DNA from: Phoronis australis
Taxonomy: Eukaryota > Phoronida > Phoronidae
DNA length: 64,000 nucleotides
Assembly: GCA_002633005.1 (NCBI GenBank)
Contig: NMRA01000108.1
Coordinates: 825,855-889,854, forward strand
Direction: 5' to 3'
Each line of letters opens with the position of its first letter. Positions within the stretch are counted from its first letter, which is position 1. The notes under the pieces were generated by a model. That model searched no databases. It saw only the letters and a list, made by a program, of their open reading frames with translations, and had not been told where the DNA came from. A program made the translations under genes and the position numbers. Shown one piece after another: positions 1 through 11,600 of the stretch.

Positions 1-950
1 CCCTAGTGGCAATTTTAGTTTTTTACGCTTTCCTTTGTATCTTCAAAAGTCCTGAACGGATTTTCATGAAATTTGGTATGTAAGCACCTATTAGTGAGAT
101 GACGCTATCCTCCCGTTTTCAGATGGATGCGACATAGTTTGCGCCACCTAGTGGCCATTTTTACTGTTTTCGAGTCTGTATTTTTACGTCCACCCCTCTA
201 TCAACCAAACCGCTCAAAGGATGGTTGTGAAAATTGGCATGTATGTGCTTACTATAAAGAAGACAGCTGACAATGATTTTCAGACTATTTCGACTACTGT
301 GGCGCCTCCTAGTGGCAGTTTTGTTTTTTTTCGCCTATCGCTGTATCTCTTAAACCGTTCGGAGGATCTTTACGAAATTTAATAAGTGTAATTATATGAT
401 GTTAACAACAGACGATGACGACTTTTGGACGGATCCGCCTACCAGTGTGCCCCCTAGTGGCAATTTTAGTTTTTTACGTTTACCTCTGTATCTTCACAAG
501 TCCTAAACGGATTTTCATGAAATTTGGCATGCAGGCACCTATTAGTGCGATGACGCTATTCTCCCGTTTTCGGATGGATTCGACCTAGTTTGTGACACCC
601 AGTGGCCATTTTTACTGTTTTTGAGTCTGTTTTTTGGCGTCCACCCCTCTATCAACCAAACCGCTCTAAGTATGATTGTGAAAATTGGCATATATGTTCT
701 TACTATGAAGAGGACGGTTGACGCTGAATTTCCCATGACTTTGATTACTGTGGAGCCTCCTAGTGGCAGTTTTTTTTTGCGCCCATGGCTGTATCTCCCA
801 AACCGTTTGCAGGATCTTTACTAAATTTAGCAAGTGTATTTATGTGATGTTGACAACGGACGATGACGACTTTAGGATGATTCTGACTACCGGTATGCCT
901 CTAGTGGCAATTTAAGTATTTCACATTGACCTCTGTATTTTCATAGGTCT
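1..950. repeat. Higher-order tandem repeat, 451-bp unit of three ~150-bp monomers
   Basis: The core CTAGTGGC recurs at 3, 148, 309, 454, 599 (as CCAGTGGC), 760 and 901. Spacings are 145, 161, 145, 145, 161 and 141 bp. First, second and third monomers therefore recur every 451 bp, which is a higher-order repeat of three diverged monomers. Monomers share a frame of CTAGTGGC, a T-rich run, a 'ctgtatct' block, an 'aaccg' block and a 'gaaatttggcatg' block. About two units are present; the array starts at base 1, so it probably continues outside the window. It lies 5' of the last exons of the plus-strand gene, so probably in an intron of that gene. Open frames inside it are not ATG-led genes I recognise. 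Confidence 0.85.
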
Positions 951-1643
951 TCAGGTGTATACTTTGTGTTACCTTGTGACTATGAAGGAAAAGTTCCAAG
1001 TAGAAATTTGTTTCTGGCATTCTAATGCTGTGCTAATCTCCTATGTTGGTAAATTTGTTTTTAATTCTATGTTTCTGTGGTGCTTTAAGCAACTGATGCA
1101 TAGGATTTGCTTGTATTATGAAGATCACTCACATTTTGAAATCTAGCCTATTGAGGAGACAATGACCATGCCTTTCCATTTTGCAAAGTACAACATACTA
1201 CATATATGCCCTCTACTGGCCACTTTATGGTACCAATAAACAACCCTAGAAGGATACCGTATACGGTGCAATTGTGGGCGGATTGCAACGCTCTGCGTTG
1301 CTCTTGTTGAAAATGTGATGAGACTGTATATTCCTGTTCTTTGTGAGCTGAAATCGCATCATAACATTGTCAGACACGTCACCACTAAGTATCCTTATCT
1401 ACGAATTGACCTGTTGCCAGGATTTTGAGTGACGGCTTAAATGACCAATCTCAAAGCAGCATTCTTGACACACCTTCGTTTCCACGCCACCAGTTTACCC
1501 GACAAACAACACATTGTCGGGTAAAACTTATTGTTTGATTGTCAGGTGTCACACGACTTTTTGGAAGGGGGCGGAGCTTGCGATAAGTCAATTGCACATA
1601 GTCCTGTGAGTTTGTGTCTTCACTTTGTTGTGGGCTGTCATAG
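951..1643. other. Presumed intron, no gene seen
   Basis: Nothing coding is recognisable between the tandem repeat and the first supported exon of the plus-strand gene. A frame is open leftward from the exon to about 1531, but the pyrimidine tract and AG at 1641-1643 fit an acceptor better. The 1531-1643 stretch is therefore more likely intron than coding. A sequence near 1209-1222 resembles the CTCF core on the minus strand (13 of 14 consensus positions by eye). Confidence 0.5.
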
Positions 1644-1647
1644 GCAG

Positions 1648-1877
1648 GTAGAATACTACAGGAGTGAAGGGAAGAGTTTTACAAAAAGTTTACCGAGTTC
1701 TATTTCCGTTACAGGTCCAAGTGGGATGTTAACAGGCAATGTGTCTGGGCCATGTATGTCCGGTTTCTACTACGTCACTGCTCTACCAAAAACTAACCTG
1801 TTCCTACTGGTTATTGAGAATAAACGGACATTTGAAGGCACCATGTTTTTTGAGTTCAACTGTAGAGTTATGAAAAG
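1648..1877 (+). CDS. Penultimate coding exon, calcium channel alpha2-delta-like protein
   Basis: The frame reads VEYYRSEGKSF, then VSGPC, then ALPKTNLFLLVIEN. In alpha2-delta subunits, which are extracellular auxiliary proteins of voltage-gated calcium channels that set channel trafficking and surface number, a 'QYY...' segment and an 'IP-x-TNL' segment followed by cysteines occupy the same place near the C-terminus. The exon ends AAAAG before a gtaggt donor, in phase 2, and joins in frame to the exon at 2568. The acceptor is uncertain: AG at 1642-1643 (exon from 1644, previous phase 2) or at 1646-1647 (exon from 1648, phase 0). An N-glycosylation sequon (NVS) fits an extracellular location. 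The call rests on remembered family resemblance; CACHD1 or another Cache/VWA protein is the main alternative. Confidence 0.55.
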
Positions 1878-2567
1878 GTAGGTGAAAGTGCGTGTAATGA
1901 ATAGGTCCAGGTAAAAAGTGAAGTATTCCAAATATAGGTTGTGTGGACCAAACTAGTGACAGAAATAATTGATCAATGCCACCCAATGCTTTGAGTAAGG
2001 AATAAAAACTACGCAGGTTAACTTGTCTAAATTTTGTATTTAGAAAAATTTAGAAGGATTTTTATGATAGCACTGCGCGTGTGGCTTTAAACCACTTCAA
2101 GCTGTACTTCCGTTCTGGGCATTAAATTATTCAGCGATCACTAGACCACTTAAGTCCTAAAACAAATCTGCTGGACTCGTTCTAGGTCAAATTTGAAGGG
2201 ACAGGATTTCACCTGGCAACCATTTTTGAATTTCAACAGGACGGTTTCGACTGAAAGTGTTACTTCATGCTTGTTAAGAAATCGAAAATGACTCGTGCTC
2301 GTTGCTTGTTGCTTGGATCACTGGCTCATTTTGCTTTAATCCAGATATCATGAGCATGATAACGCTAAAAAACCCAAAATACTTCTGTTTAGAATTCAAA
2401 ATTAGCAGCTAAACAGTAGTGAAGTACCTCTTTAATTTTGATGGATAACTTTTAGTATTTTGGCTTTCTTTTGTAAATCATAGATTTAATGCTCGTAAAG
2501 GCGTTAATTGAAATTAAAATGTACTTAAACGTGACAGTGAATTTCCGTCCATTTTGTCTGATTTTAG

Positions 2568-2781
2568 TATTGCCAAGTCGGGGGCATATCGCATCATCAA
2601 TGGGACATGTGCACATCAAGACAATTCAGAGTCTACTCTAGCTGAACAGAACAAGTGTCCAAGGTTACGAGACATCAAACCGAACTGTACTTATACGGCA
2701 GCTACCTCGCACGGAATCTCATTAAGTCTTCTTGTAATCAGTATATCCTGGTGCCTTCTAAGGCTCAGGCCGAGTTCATGA
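2568..2781 (+). CDS. Last coding exon, alpha2-delta-like protein with hydrophobic C-terminus
   Basis: The acceptor is gtctgattttag. A split serine codon (AG|T) joins it to the 1648-1877 exon. The frame has cysteines spaced as in an alpha2-delta tail (NGTC, NKCPRLRDIKPNC), sequons NGT and NCT, and ends in a hydrophobic stretch (GISLSLLVISISWCLL) followed by RLRPSS and TGA at 2779-2781. A C-terminal hydrophobic segment with almost no cytoplasmic tail suits a GPI-anchor signal, which is the known attachment mode of alpha2-delta proteins. Upstream exons of this gene should lie left of the window. The intervening intron (1878-2567) shows nothing else. Confidence 0.6.
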
Positions 2782-2882
2782 CAACCCTTTGAGCACAGTT
2801 TCCTTTGGGATATTGATGAATAGGGGGCTTGATGTGCCAATGAAAAAGAATTGTCTTATTATTTCAGAAATAGTCATTTACA

Positions 2883-2957
2883 GGAGTCCTGTGTTTTGAG
2901 AACGAATTTTCTCTACCAAGTAAGAGGCATTGAAGTGGTTCTCAAAATCTGGGATCT
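2883..2957. repeat. Short palindromic element, copy 1 of 4
   Basis: The left arm has ttttgagaac and the right arm gttctcaaaat, around a ~35-bp loop containing 'tctctaccaagtaagaggcat'-like sequence. The outer parts (ggagtcctgtg / ctgggatctc) also pair imperfectly. The same arms and a related loop recur at 35275, 44718 and 52874. It is MITE-like: inverted ends and no coding capacity. Confidence 0.65.
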
Positions 2958-3476
2958 CTTTAAGTAACTATTGCCATTAGAAAGCTGTTCACTTGCAAAT
3001 TGGTAGGCTGTGTGAAAAGCGTGCATTTATACACTGTAGACGAGTTTTTTCAGTAGCTCCACCTTGTGAGCTTGTTGCTTCTCATTCAATGCACTTGTCT
3101 AAGTAATACAATACTCGTTTACCCTTTTACAGTTCACAGTAAAGTTGACAAAAATTGTCCATCTTTATCAAAGTTTTCATGGAAATTCTGAAGAAAGCTG
3201 GACAGGAAATGACACTTAAGTCATTTGAAGATTAGCTGAAAGTTTTTGATTTGAAGAAATTTCGTCAATTTGCAAACTAAGCAGTTTTCTTGCAGTACTG
3301 TAAATGGCATTGTATGATTGCCGTCGGGAATTTCCTTTTGTGGTATTTGAGCAAACGTAAGCTGGCTTGCAAACCAGTGACGTCATGCTTTCATTGGCTG
3401 AACATGAAACACTTGTGCTGTTATTCTGTTCAAGAATATGTGGAACATAGTAATTCTAATTGAATATTACAGTACA

Positions 3477-3710
3477 GGGCCCTGTTCCAAGAAACTGACT
3501 TATTAAAGCTCTTACTCAAGTCTAAAATTTGTCACAACTTCCAATCTTTGAAACTCCCACATGCGGTAAGTCAAAATTAAGACAACACTTATGTCAAAGT
3601 TAAGATCTCTTTCTTGAAACGGTCTTGAGACAAATTTAAGTTTTGTCTTAAAATTTACTGAAATTTAAGATTTGTCGTAGCTGAATTAGTTTTCTTGGAA
3701 CGGGCCTTAG
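3477..3710. repeat. Inverted-repeat (MITE-like) element, ~234 bp
   Basis: The left end reads gggccctgttccaagaaact. The right end reads agttttcttggaacgggcctt, whose reverse complement nearly equals the left end. The interior also has mirrored motifs (taagtcaaaattaagacaa, agacaaatttaag). It has no coding capacity. The ends and length fit a non-autonomous DNA element; the target-site duplication is not clear by eye. Confidence 0.65.
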
Positions 3711-4029
3711 AAATACACAGTAGTTTTAAAAAATGTTGACATATTCCATTAAAATTTTATTGGTATTAGCTGTTATGGTGAAAAAAGAGAAGGTTAAAAT
3801 TAGCATGCAATTATGCCTTCTGAATTTCCCTGAATATTGTTGAAAACATGTTGTCCATTTCTTGAAAAACTAGGGCCCATAATGTGAACAGCTAAGTGGT
3901 ATGGCTTGCAAAAAGGAACCAACAACTGTCGTCTCTAAACGGCAGTTCTAAATGATTATATTTTTAGTAATTGTTGAAGGACAAATAGCCTGCCGACTTG
4001 TTCACAGATTCACGTAGACTGATCCACAG

Positions 4030-4115
4030 TTTTAGTCCACCTGGTGTTTGTTCTGAGACAAATAAGTTCGCTCCTGACGCGGACCCAGGGTCTAATCCCC
4101 AGACTCAACTCAGAC
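4030..4115 (+). repeat. Possible tRNA-derived SINE head
   Basis: The sequence gggtctaatcccc at 4088-4100 resembles a pol III B box (GGTTCGAATCC), with a partly tRNA-like block before it and short pairing ends (agtc / gact). It is followed by a segment related to 44985-45240, so it may be the head of a longer repeat. The cloverleaf is poor, so it is not called a functional tRNA. Confidence 0.3.
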
Positions 4116-4289
4116 TTGGACTTTAATGAGTCGTGTTGCATGATTCAAGTGCAAATTTCTAAGATTACTCAAAGCATGCCATGGTCAACTTTTGGACCCC
4201 TGCTGTTGCAACTTGGAGTATAATTAAATTACAAATGAGTGAACCAAGATAAGGCCAAAAAGGCATGGTTGGTTTAAGCGTAAATGGTG

Positions 4290-4500
4290 TGGGACTTGTT
4301 TTTTACTCATCACTTGGCAAATCATGGCGTTACAAACATTGCTTACTGTTGCTTACGTGCCTTTGTGCAGCTTTTCTAAAAAATAAACACAAGGCCTTGA
4401 CTGAAATTGTTGTAAGCCGATAAATGCAGGTCTCAAAATGAATGTGGAAAGAGACCAGAATCAATTTTCCTTTGTTGGCCTAATCATCAAAGACTGATTA
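4290..4500 (+). repeat. Dispersed repeat, copy 1 of 2 (partner at ~44985-45240)
   Basis: The blocks 'gcctttgtgcagcttttctaaaaaa', 'aggccttgactgaaa' and 'agaccagaatcaattttcctttgttggcctaa' recur in order near 45060-45200. The intervening distances are similar and divergence is moderate. No open frame is conserved between the copies. Confidence 0.5.
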
Positions 4501-6404
4501 CTTTTTAACGTTGGACTGCAATATATGATTTATAGTCTGTTGATTTGTTTCTACTAATTTGTTTCGAGTAGCATAATGAGGACTACCATTATTGAAGAGT
4601 GCAGAAGTATTGCGCTTTGAATACTTCGAACTAACTGTTATTTATTGTTTTTATAGATATATGTTTTATTGTTTGCTGTACTTTTATGGTGAACTGTCCA
4701 CTGTAGATCTGAAGAGTGATATTGTTTGTTGTGTCCCTGTAGTTTAATGTAGCACCCCTGTAGTACAGGTCAAATGTATTTAGACAAAATCTCCCTGTCA
4801 TGGTGGCTGGACGAAAGCCGAATTTATCGTCAGAGTAAGCTTCCCTTATAACCAAGAATGAAGAGAAATTAGCAGGAAAGGTAGCAAGGTGACTAAGACA
4901 TTCTGAATTTTGCCTCCATAATAATAACTACCATTAATTTTTGCAATTAGCAGAATTAGCCATCACGAAAATCTGTATTTTGTCTGATTACTTTTGTCTT
5001 GTACTGCATTAGTAAAGTTTTTTAAAAGTTATGTTATATGAAAGCGTGCAATACACTGATAGGGGTTCACTCATTCCTCCAATGGGCCTGCCTCTGAGTA
5101 CAAGCAAAAAACACTGAAGCCATATTTTTGGGGACTCAGTTGCGATTGTCTTTGGAAATTGCGACTGTCTCCCGTTGTACAGACATTCTAAATCTGCCAA
5201 TGTTCCCCCTATCACAAAATAGTCTGAAAAAACAGGTTTGCCAAAGATGGCAATTACTGCGTCGAGAGACTTTAAACCTGTGAACCCCCACCCCCGTAGG
5301 TCTGCCATTGCAATAATGTCCATCTTTTGGTGGTTATTAATACTTAACTTAAACTATCTTGTTTTCATAGATTTTTTGTGCCAGTGTAGGAATTCTTTTC
5401 AATTTGAATTGATGTATTTCTTCAACCATTATACATAGTTTTAGATTTATACCAAAGATATTATTCCAACTTTGTGTCCTGTGTTAGAATCTCATCACTC
5501 ACGTGTATTTTCTCTAGGTATTAAGTGTTGACATGGCGAAGAGCAGTTAGTTTTCTTTTTTATGTTAATATTAATTTTCCGAATCTGAGAAATATAAATC
5601 TAGTATTCAACATTTTTGGCCAATTTGTCGAAGTTGGGATGTTCTTTGAACACACGTCAGATATATTTACATGTGTGAACCGTATTCTGTGTATAAGATG
5701 AAGCCAACATCGATGTGGACTACACTACGTGCAATGTTTGTTTTTAGTGCAATATTCTCGATGAGTACAAGCAGGGTGTATATGAATGTTGTTCAATACT
5801 CTAGGACCGTAATTCATTTTGTTGGGACAGCCGCGTTCTCAGATGCTGTTTACAAATATTTCTATTTTTGAAAGGCTTAGAACCTTTCTGCAAACGATGT
5901 TGTCGTCGTGGTGAATTTCCAGTTGCCAACAATATTGTGAGCCAAATAGGTAAAGAATTACAGGACACAGTGCTAGTGGTTTACATTGTGTGTTGCATTT
6001 CACTTTTAAAACATGCAAGTGTGGGTAACTACCCGTGCACTATTCTGTACAGCGTTTAAGGAGTATTTGATTGTGAAGTGATGTATCTGCCACTATTACG
6101 ATGCGATTTCGTCCCATAAATAGGAATAAAAATGTCACATCACATTTTTGAAAAATTTTACAGGTCTTAGATTTTTTCAGGTAACCACGAAGCATAGCAC
6201 TTGAAATTTTTATAAAATTATTTGTTAGGATTAATCGGTGTCCTCTGACATCACTTGCACCCACTGTATGCTTTCTGGGAGTTGAGGAGTAAGATTGACC
6301 AAGTCCATTAGCCAGACAATAATTTTTCCAAATCCTTTATATTTTATGGCACCACATAAATGTGCCCCAATTACTATTTTTGTTTTAAATTTTATCATCT
6401 TAAC

Positions 6405-6410
6405 TTTATT
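6405..6410 (-). terminator. Candidate polyadenylation signal for the DLC1-type gene
   Basis: The plus-strand sequence tttatt reads AATAAA on the minus strand. It is the first exact AATAAA below the stop codon at 8501, implying a 3' UTR of about 2.1 kb. ATTAAA variants occur closer, for example near 8310 and 6492, so the true end could be earlier. Confidence 0.3.
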
Positions 6411-8500
6411 TCACTGGGTTTAAAATGTCAAAATGATGTCGTACTAAACAAGCGAATACTAAAGAAGAACACTAAGTTAAAATGTCATTCTTTAATTAAC
6501 TGTATTTACAAGCCGATAGTTTACACCATACAATAACAACACAACAGTCGACATCAAATAACAAATACCATTTTCACTATTTTAGTTTATAAATAAACCA
6601 TTTAACATACTCTTACACCTTGCACAATAAAACATTTCAATATTGACAGCAAAAATTAACAACGATGATTATATAAATAGAAATTCTGAGGAAATGCATC
6701 ATTTGGTAACCGGTGACTACTGAATAATAACGTCTACAGTAAAACGTCTTCAGTTTGAGATTGAATATGGTAGACAGGTAGAAATTATTTTGGCAATTAT
6801 CTTAACAAAAAATAACTTCATTAAAATTTACATTGCTTCTACCATGGTTTGTTTAGTGTAGTTATTACATTTGGCAAATTTCTAATCATTTGCCACAAAT
6901 ATGAATGTTTTTGTCCCAAATTGAAGACTACCGTAGTCAATTTGTTCACACAACAGTCATGTGACCATTCGTCCTGTCTACATTCTCATTGGTTGAAATT
7001 TTACCAGCGTCAAACTAGACAGAAAAAAGAGTGAAGAATTTGGAAGGTGAAAATTGAAAAATTTATGTAATTTACTATTTTACTTCCTAAGATGATGGCA
7101 GCCTAAACATAACTAACAAACATTATGACGTTTTAATGAATTCACATGCAAACTTATATACATATAAATAATGATGCTTGATGGTTAAAATAATATTCAT
7201 AAATAGGCCGACTACAGTACAATAACAAAATATAACAGAAACAGTAATAATAATAAATAAGTGTGACCCTGCCAGTTGTACGACTTGTGTTCACATCGAA
7301 CTAGAACCTTGCCTACTATAGGAGAACTGTTTACAAAGTTGAATGTCTAGACGAACATCCCTATGAAACCGATTGAATGAGAATGTTGGTCTTTTCATGT
7401 CTCTCATCAGAAAGAAATGAACATACAGAATCTGTGAAATAATACGACTACGTCGACAACTAATAAGGGATGTCACAGCTAGTTACTTCAACATCGCTGG
7501 TTTAAGAGATTTTCTAACAGCCGTTTTAGGAGGTAGGGTAGATCGATGAGAGAACACATTGAATCTGCTATCGATGCTAAAAACCTGAGAACACTAGTGA
7601 TTGGGCGACTTGTGAAGAGTTCGTCACCATGCGTCTAATCTCAAGGGTAAATGAATGAACATTTTGGTTGAACACATCCAGAATGAGTTGTGGAGTGCTT
7701 CTTTAACAAAAAAAATTGGTTTTCAACAACTACATATAGCACCAAAGGGTTCCAGTGTAATCTCTGTTGAATAACAGGAAAACATTATTACCAAGATGGT
7801 TGCCAACCAACAGTTGGTTTTGGTATGCAATATCTTGACTTAACCTGTTATACTAACTAATACAGAACAATTTGGCATACATCAGATACATTCTAATTCT
7901 ACACAAATAGCCAGGTTTACGCAAATAAATGCTCATTCACCTTGGATTCACCAGATATTGCGAGTCATAATCAAATGAATTCAATACATTCGAAGTCCAA
8001 GGCACCAAACTATATACCGGTTTACTCTAGAACAATTTCTTCCTTCGATCATCTGAGTACTTAAACTACAAAGTACATAGAGACAAAACAGAGAGAAATG
8101 TTTTGATTTTGCTCTTGGGTATGTCTACCTAAGTCCATCAGTCAATGTGAATGGTGTCCTGCTACTACCACACTGCAACACTTCAGAACAGCTTCCAGCG
8201 CGGAGGCTGCGGTCGACTGCAAACGCTGCACACGGCGTTCTGTCAACTAGATTCACTGAACACCAAAGGCTCACTAAATCATCGCTACACTATTTCCCCA
8301 AAACTACTATTTAATTCCTTTCACCACTGGTTCAGATTGACGAAAACGACTACGAATGAATACGGAATTTAACACCTTCTATGTAATTTTGATTACCAGC
8401 ACTTTCGATTGGCTTGGGGACACGGCGATAATCATGGAACTAATCAGCCTCGACATGAACAATAGCACTTTGTTATGAGGATTGCATCAGTCATTTTGAC

Positions 8501-8627
8501 TCAGATTTTTGTCTCTGGTCCTTCGGTCATAATGTTCGTTGAAAGACGAAATGAGTCACTGATGCGCGAGACGAAATTCGCTGCCAAATGTCCGTATGAC
8601 TTGTTATACCACTCGGGTGATCGGCCC
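8501..8627 (-). CDS. DLC1/STARD13: Last coding exon, START C-terminus and stop
   Basis: This 127-nt exon reads GRSPEWYNKSYGHLAANFVS, then RISDSF, a short tail and TGA at 8503-8501. It matches the family end (RG-x-PEWY-K-x-FGHLCA-x(5)-RIRDSF). The 15 residues after SDSF are the divergent tail usual at this position. Acceptor gtttacag joins AG|G = Arg. It is the shortest-scale proof that the gene ends here. Confidence 0.95.
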
Positions 8628-11600
8628 CTGTAAACAAGAAGGACTCATGATAAACTGACTGCCCAATCCATACAAAATGTAAACTTTACAAGAGACGAAA
8701 GTGTAGGACCACAGCCATAGCAAAAGTGAGTAGCCTAAAACATGTCTCTAAATCATTGCAATAGCAATTTTCGATACAATGGCTACATGATTAAAAGTGT
8801 TTTGTCACTAGATGGCGATAGCATAGTTAGTGAACAGGGTGTTCTACATTCTTGTATGCATTTCATTCATAGGAATATTTTTTGAAATTTTATTAATTCT
8901 TTGGAACTATTCTCCTGTCAAGTTGTCGTTATTGTGCAATGGATATTCAAACGATTGACAACAAAATGTCCAATGTCAAAATGTTCGTGAATGAAAGAAA
9001 TTGCATTATGTCTCAGTCAGTTCAGCTTTTCTTGCCAGGGCCCTCGACATTGATTTTGTGGCCAAGTATCAATTTTTCCCCCACTCGAAAGCAATCCCCT
9101 CTCAGAAGGCACACGCACCTTTCCCGATAAGTGAGCGAAAGCAACCCCCCCCACTGGCACACCAGAATTAGAAACTGGGTTAAGTACGGTGCTGTCACAA
9201 TGCCAAAGAGCTATATGTATAAAGCTTCCAGTTGTTGTATGTTACTGACCACTGCTATGTTTCAAAGGTAGTTCTGAACCCATCGCTATGGACAATTCAA
9301 ATCATGGTTTAGGCACCACTGCAGTTATTTGACTAGTGGTATTTACAATTAACATCCATTTAGTTATTTGACCTAGTTAGAGAGAGTTTAAAGTGCTTAC
9401 CTCGTATCTACCCGACTAATGTGCGTAAGACGAGACCGGCCCGAGCCGCAAGGTTCAATCAGCCATCTAGACGCCAGCACCACACCCCTTACGCCACCTA
9501 TTAGTGGAGCTTCGGGATGTTCTATAGAGCTCGTGACAAGGACACACGCACCTTTGGGAAGATCAGATCGCCAAGCCCTACAGAGCAGAAAGAATTTTGC
9601 AATCAAGTGGTCTAAAGTCCTGACTGGACACAACATGACCAGCAACTAGCAACAAACAGACAGACAGCCAGCCAGCTTAGATACAACAAATAACATAGCA
9701 TAATTATACATTCATGCCATGACGATGAATGAAAACCAAATTCTAATTCCATGTAATATTTTTTTTTAAAAACCTCCAAATTGTTCTTAAAATGAAACTT
9801 GTAAATTCTAAAAGTGCAATAAACTTTAGCCTTGATTTAGGCAATTCATCTTGTTCCTTACAGTGATTTTAAGCAATTTCTAGGCTTGAGAAAATTTTTT
9901 TACTAGATGTGGCTTTAAGTGACTACTACACGGAATAAGTTCCTAGTGTTTTCATTCAAATTTCCTCAACAGAAACCTGAAGGTGGCATACCTGAGCTCA
10001 CAGTGGTCTCGTGTAGGGTGAGGAGCCATACTGTTGCAGACGTACTGGTACACCTCCGTCTGCTCATCTAGTTTCTCGACAACACGCCACTTCAGCAGGT
10101 CATCATCCCATAAATGCCTAAAAGATCAACAGAAATAGTTCAACACTTTAAATTAAAATCAATATTAACAACATAATGCAAGACGTAAATGGTTATACAA
10201 TGTTTCTAATGAGCCTAATTACACAAATAGACATACTTTGCGTCAATTTCATAATACTTATCTAAGCCACCCACCTTTCTCGAAGTATCCTATTCAACAC
10301 TTCCACAGGGGGTGCCTCGACATCAGTTGAACACTTCCATAGACGTAAAGGGTGACCATCGCCAACTTTTTTGTAGGCCAACTCCGTTTCGTCATCTGTA
10401 TTCACCGAGACCCAGCCCTTGAACTTGTCACGAGATTCCTAGAAGTGAAAGCCATTCATGAATAAGAGTCTATGGTTCTGTGTCAAGACACCGTTTTTCT
10501 TAAGATGGTGTTCATCACAGAAATACTAAAAGCTATTTTTAAAATAGTTGCTCACTGAGAAAAAATGCGTTATAGTCAATGCAGGGATGACCTTCGCCTG
10601 TGCTTACCTTCAGTAGCCCTTGCACCCATGAGTCAATGTGAGTGTTGAAGTCGATGACATCACCATTCCTGTCCCGTATGAGTTCCTCCAGAGAGACGGG
10701 GTCGCCTTGCTCCATGTAGGAAAAGCGACATTTCAACATCGTATCCTCGGCAATCTGCAACAGTACGGGTTGCCAAGTATAGCAGCACATTCAGGACAGT
10801 AACGCAAAATAGAGGCTCAAAAGGTAGCTCATTTCTGCCAACAAAACTTTCGAATCAATGCACTTGCTGTGGTATCTATATGTTAGTACTATAGTTGTCT
10901 ATTTCTTAACAAGGAGCAGTGTTGTTTCGCATGCCTGACTTATTTTCGAATGGAAGTATTTGTGCGCCATTTTCAAATAAAAATCACTACTTTCCACCAC
11001 GTTTCTTAATCTGTATCATGGAAAGAAAAATTTGGAGACCGGTTTCATGAGAGTAAAATGCCGAATTTTATTCTCGTTTATAGCCAACTAAACAGGGTAA
11101 AATGAAGGTTTAAATGAAGACCTCGTTTGTATACAGACACAAGTACACCCCACTTACCATGAACAATTGTTTGCAGTCTTTGATCATCTGTGTCAGACAT
11201 TCGTGAGCTGCCTTCTGTTCTAGCAACTCCTTCTGATCCGGCACACCCAGGTTCTTACGGCCTCGCTTCGGGCTCGCCGTGCTCTGATTGGTCCTAGGCC
11301 CACACATGTGGAAGAGCGAGGGGGCGAAGCAGACAGCCAGATTGCTGGCGGTCATCTGGTTCTCGTCCGAGTGTTCTGCCATGTCGCTAAGGAACAGCAG
11401 AAGGGACTGAAGCACCTCACGGTTCTCATCTGGTAGTAACATGATGGCTGCCTGAAGGGCTTCGAGGCGTAGTTCCGTCGGAATGTCTGCAATGGATAGA
11501 AGAAGGTCAAATATCTATAGCAGACGTATCTGTAACATCGTACCTTGAATTTTGCTTTTGCATCAATAAGCAACAGTATTGCTCCTACTTTGCGCAAACT

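Larger units (their letters stand above)
2782..8500. other. Convergent intergenic region with both 3' UTRs and repeats
   Basis: The plus-strand gene stops at 2781 and the minus-strand gene stops at 8501, so this 5.7 kb holds both 3' UTRs and any spacer. Plus-strand AATAAA occurs near 4380 and at further sites near 6590 and 6625. The first minus-strand AATAAA below the stop codon is at 6405-6410. Repeats are listed separately. A frame of 104 codons on the minus strand (5009-5323) is open, but I do not recognise it and find no homology support. Confidence 0.6.

Noticed and set aside
1531-1643. Leftward extension of the 1648 exon
   Set aside because: The frame is open, but a pyrimidine-rich tract and AG at 1641-1643 mark a better exon start, and the extra sequence has no family similarity.
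4030-4115. Functional tRNA gene
   Set aside because: B-box-like motif only; stems do not form a credible cloverleaf.
5009-5323. 104-codon minus-strand frame (opens MDIIAMADLRGWGF)
   Set aside because: Has an ATG and is stop-free, but has no recognised domain, lies in the 3' UTR/intergenic stretch and has no splice partner. Kept only as a note; a protein search would settle it.
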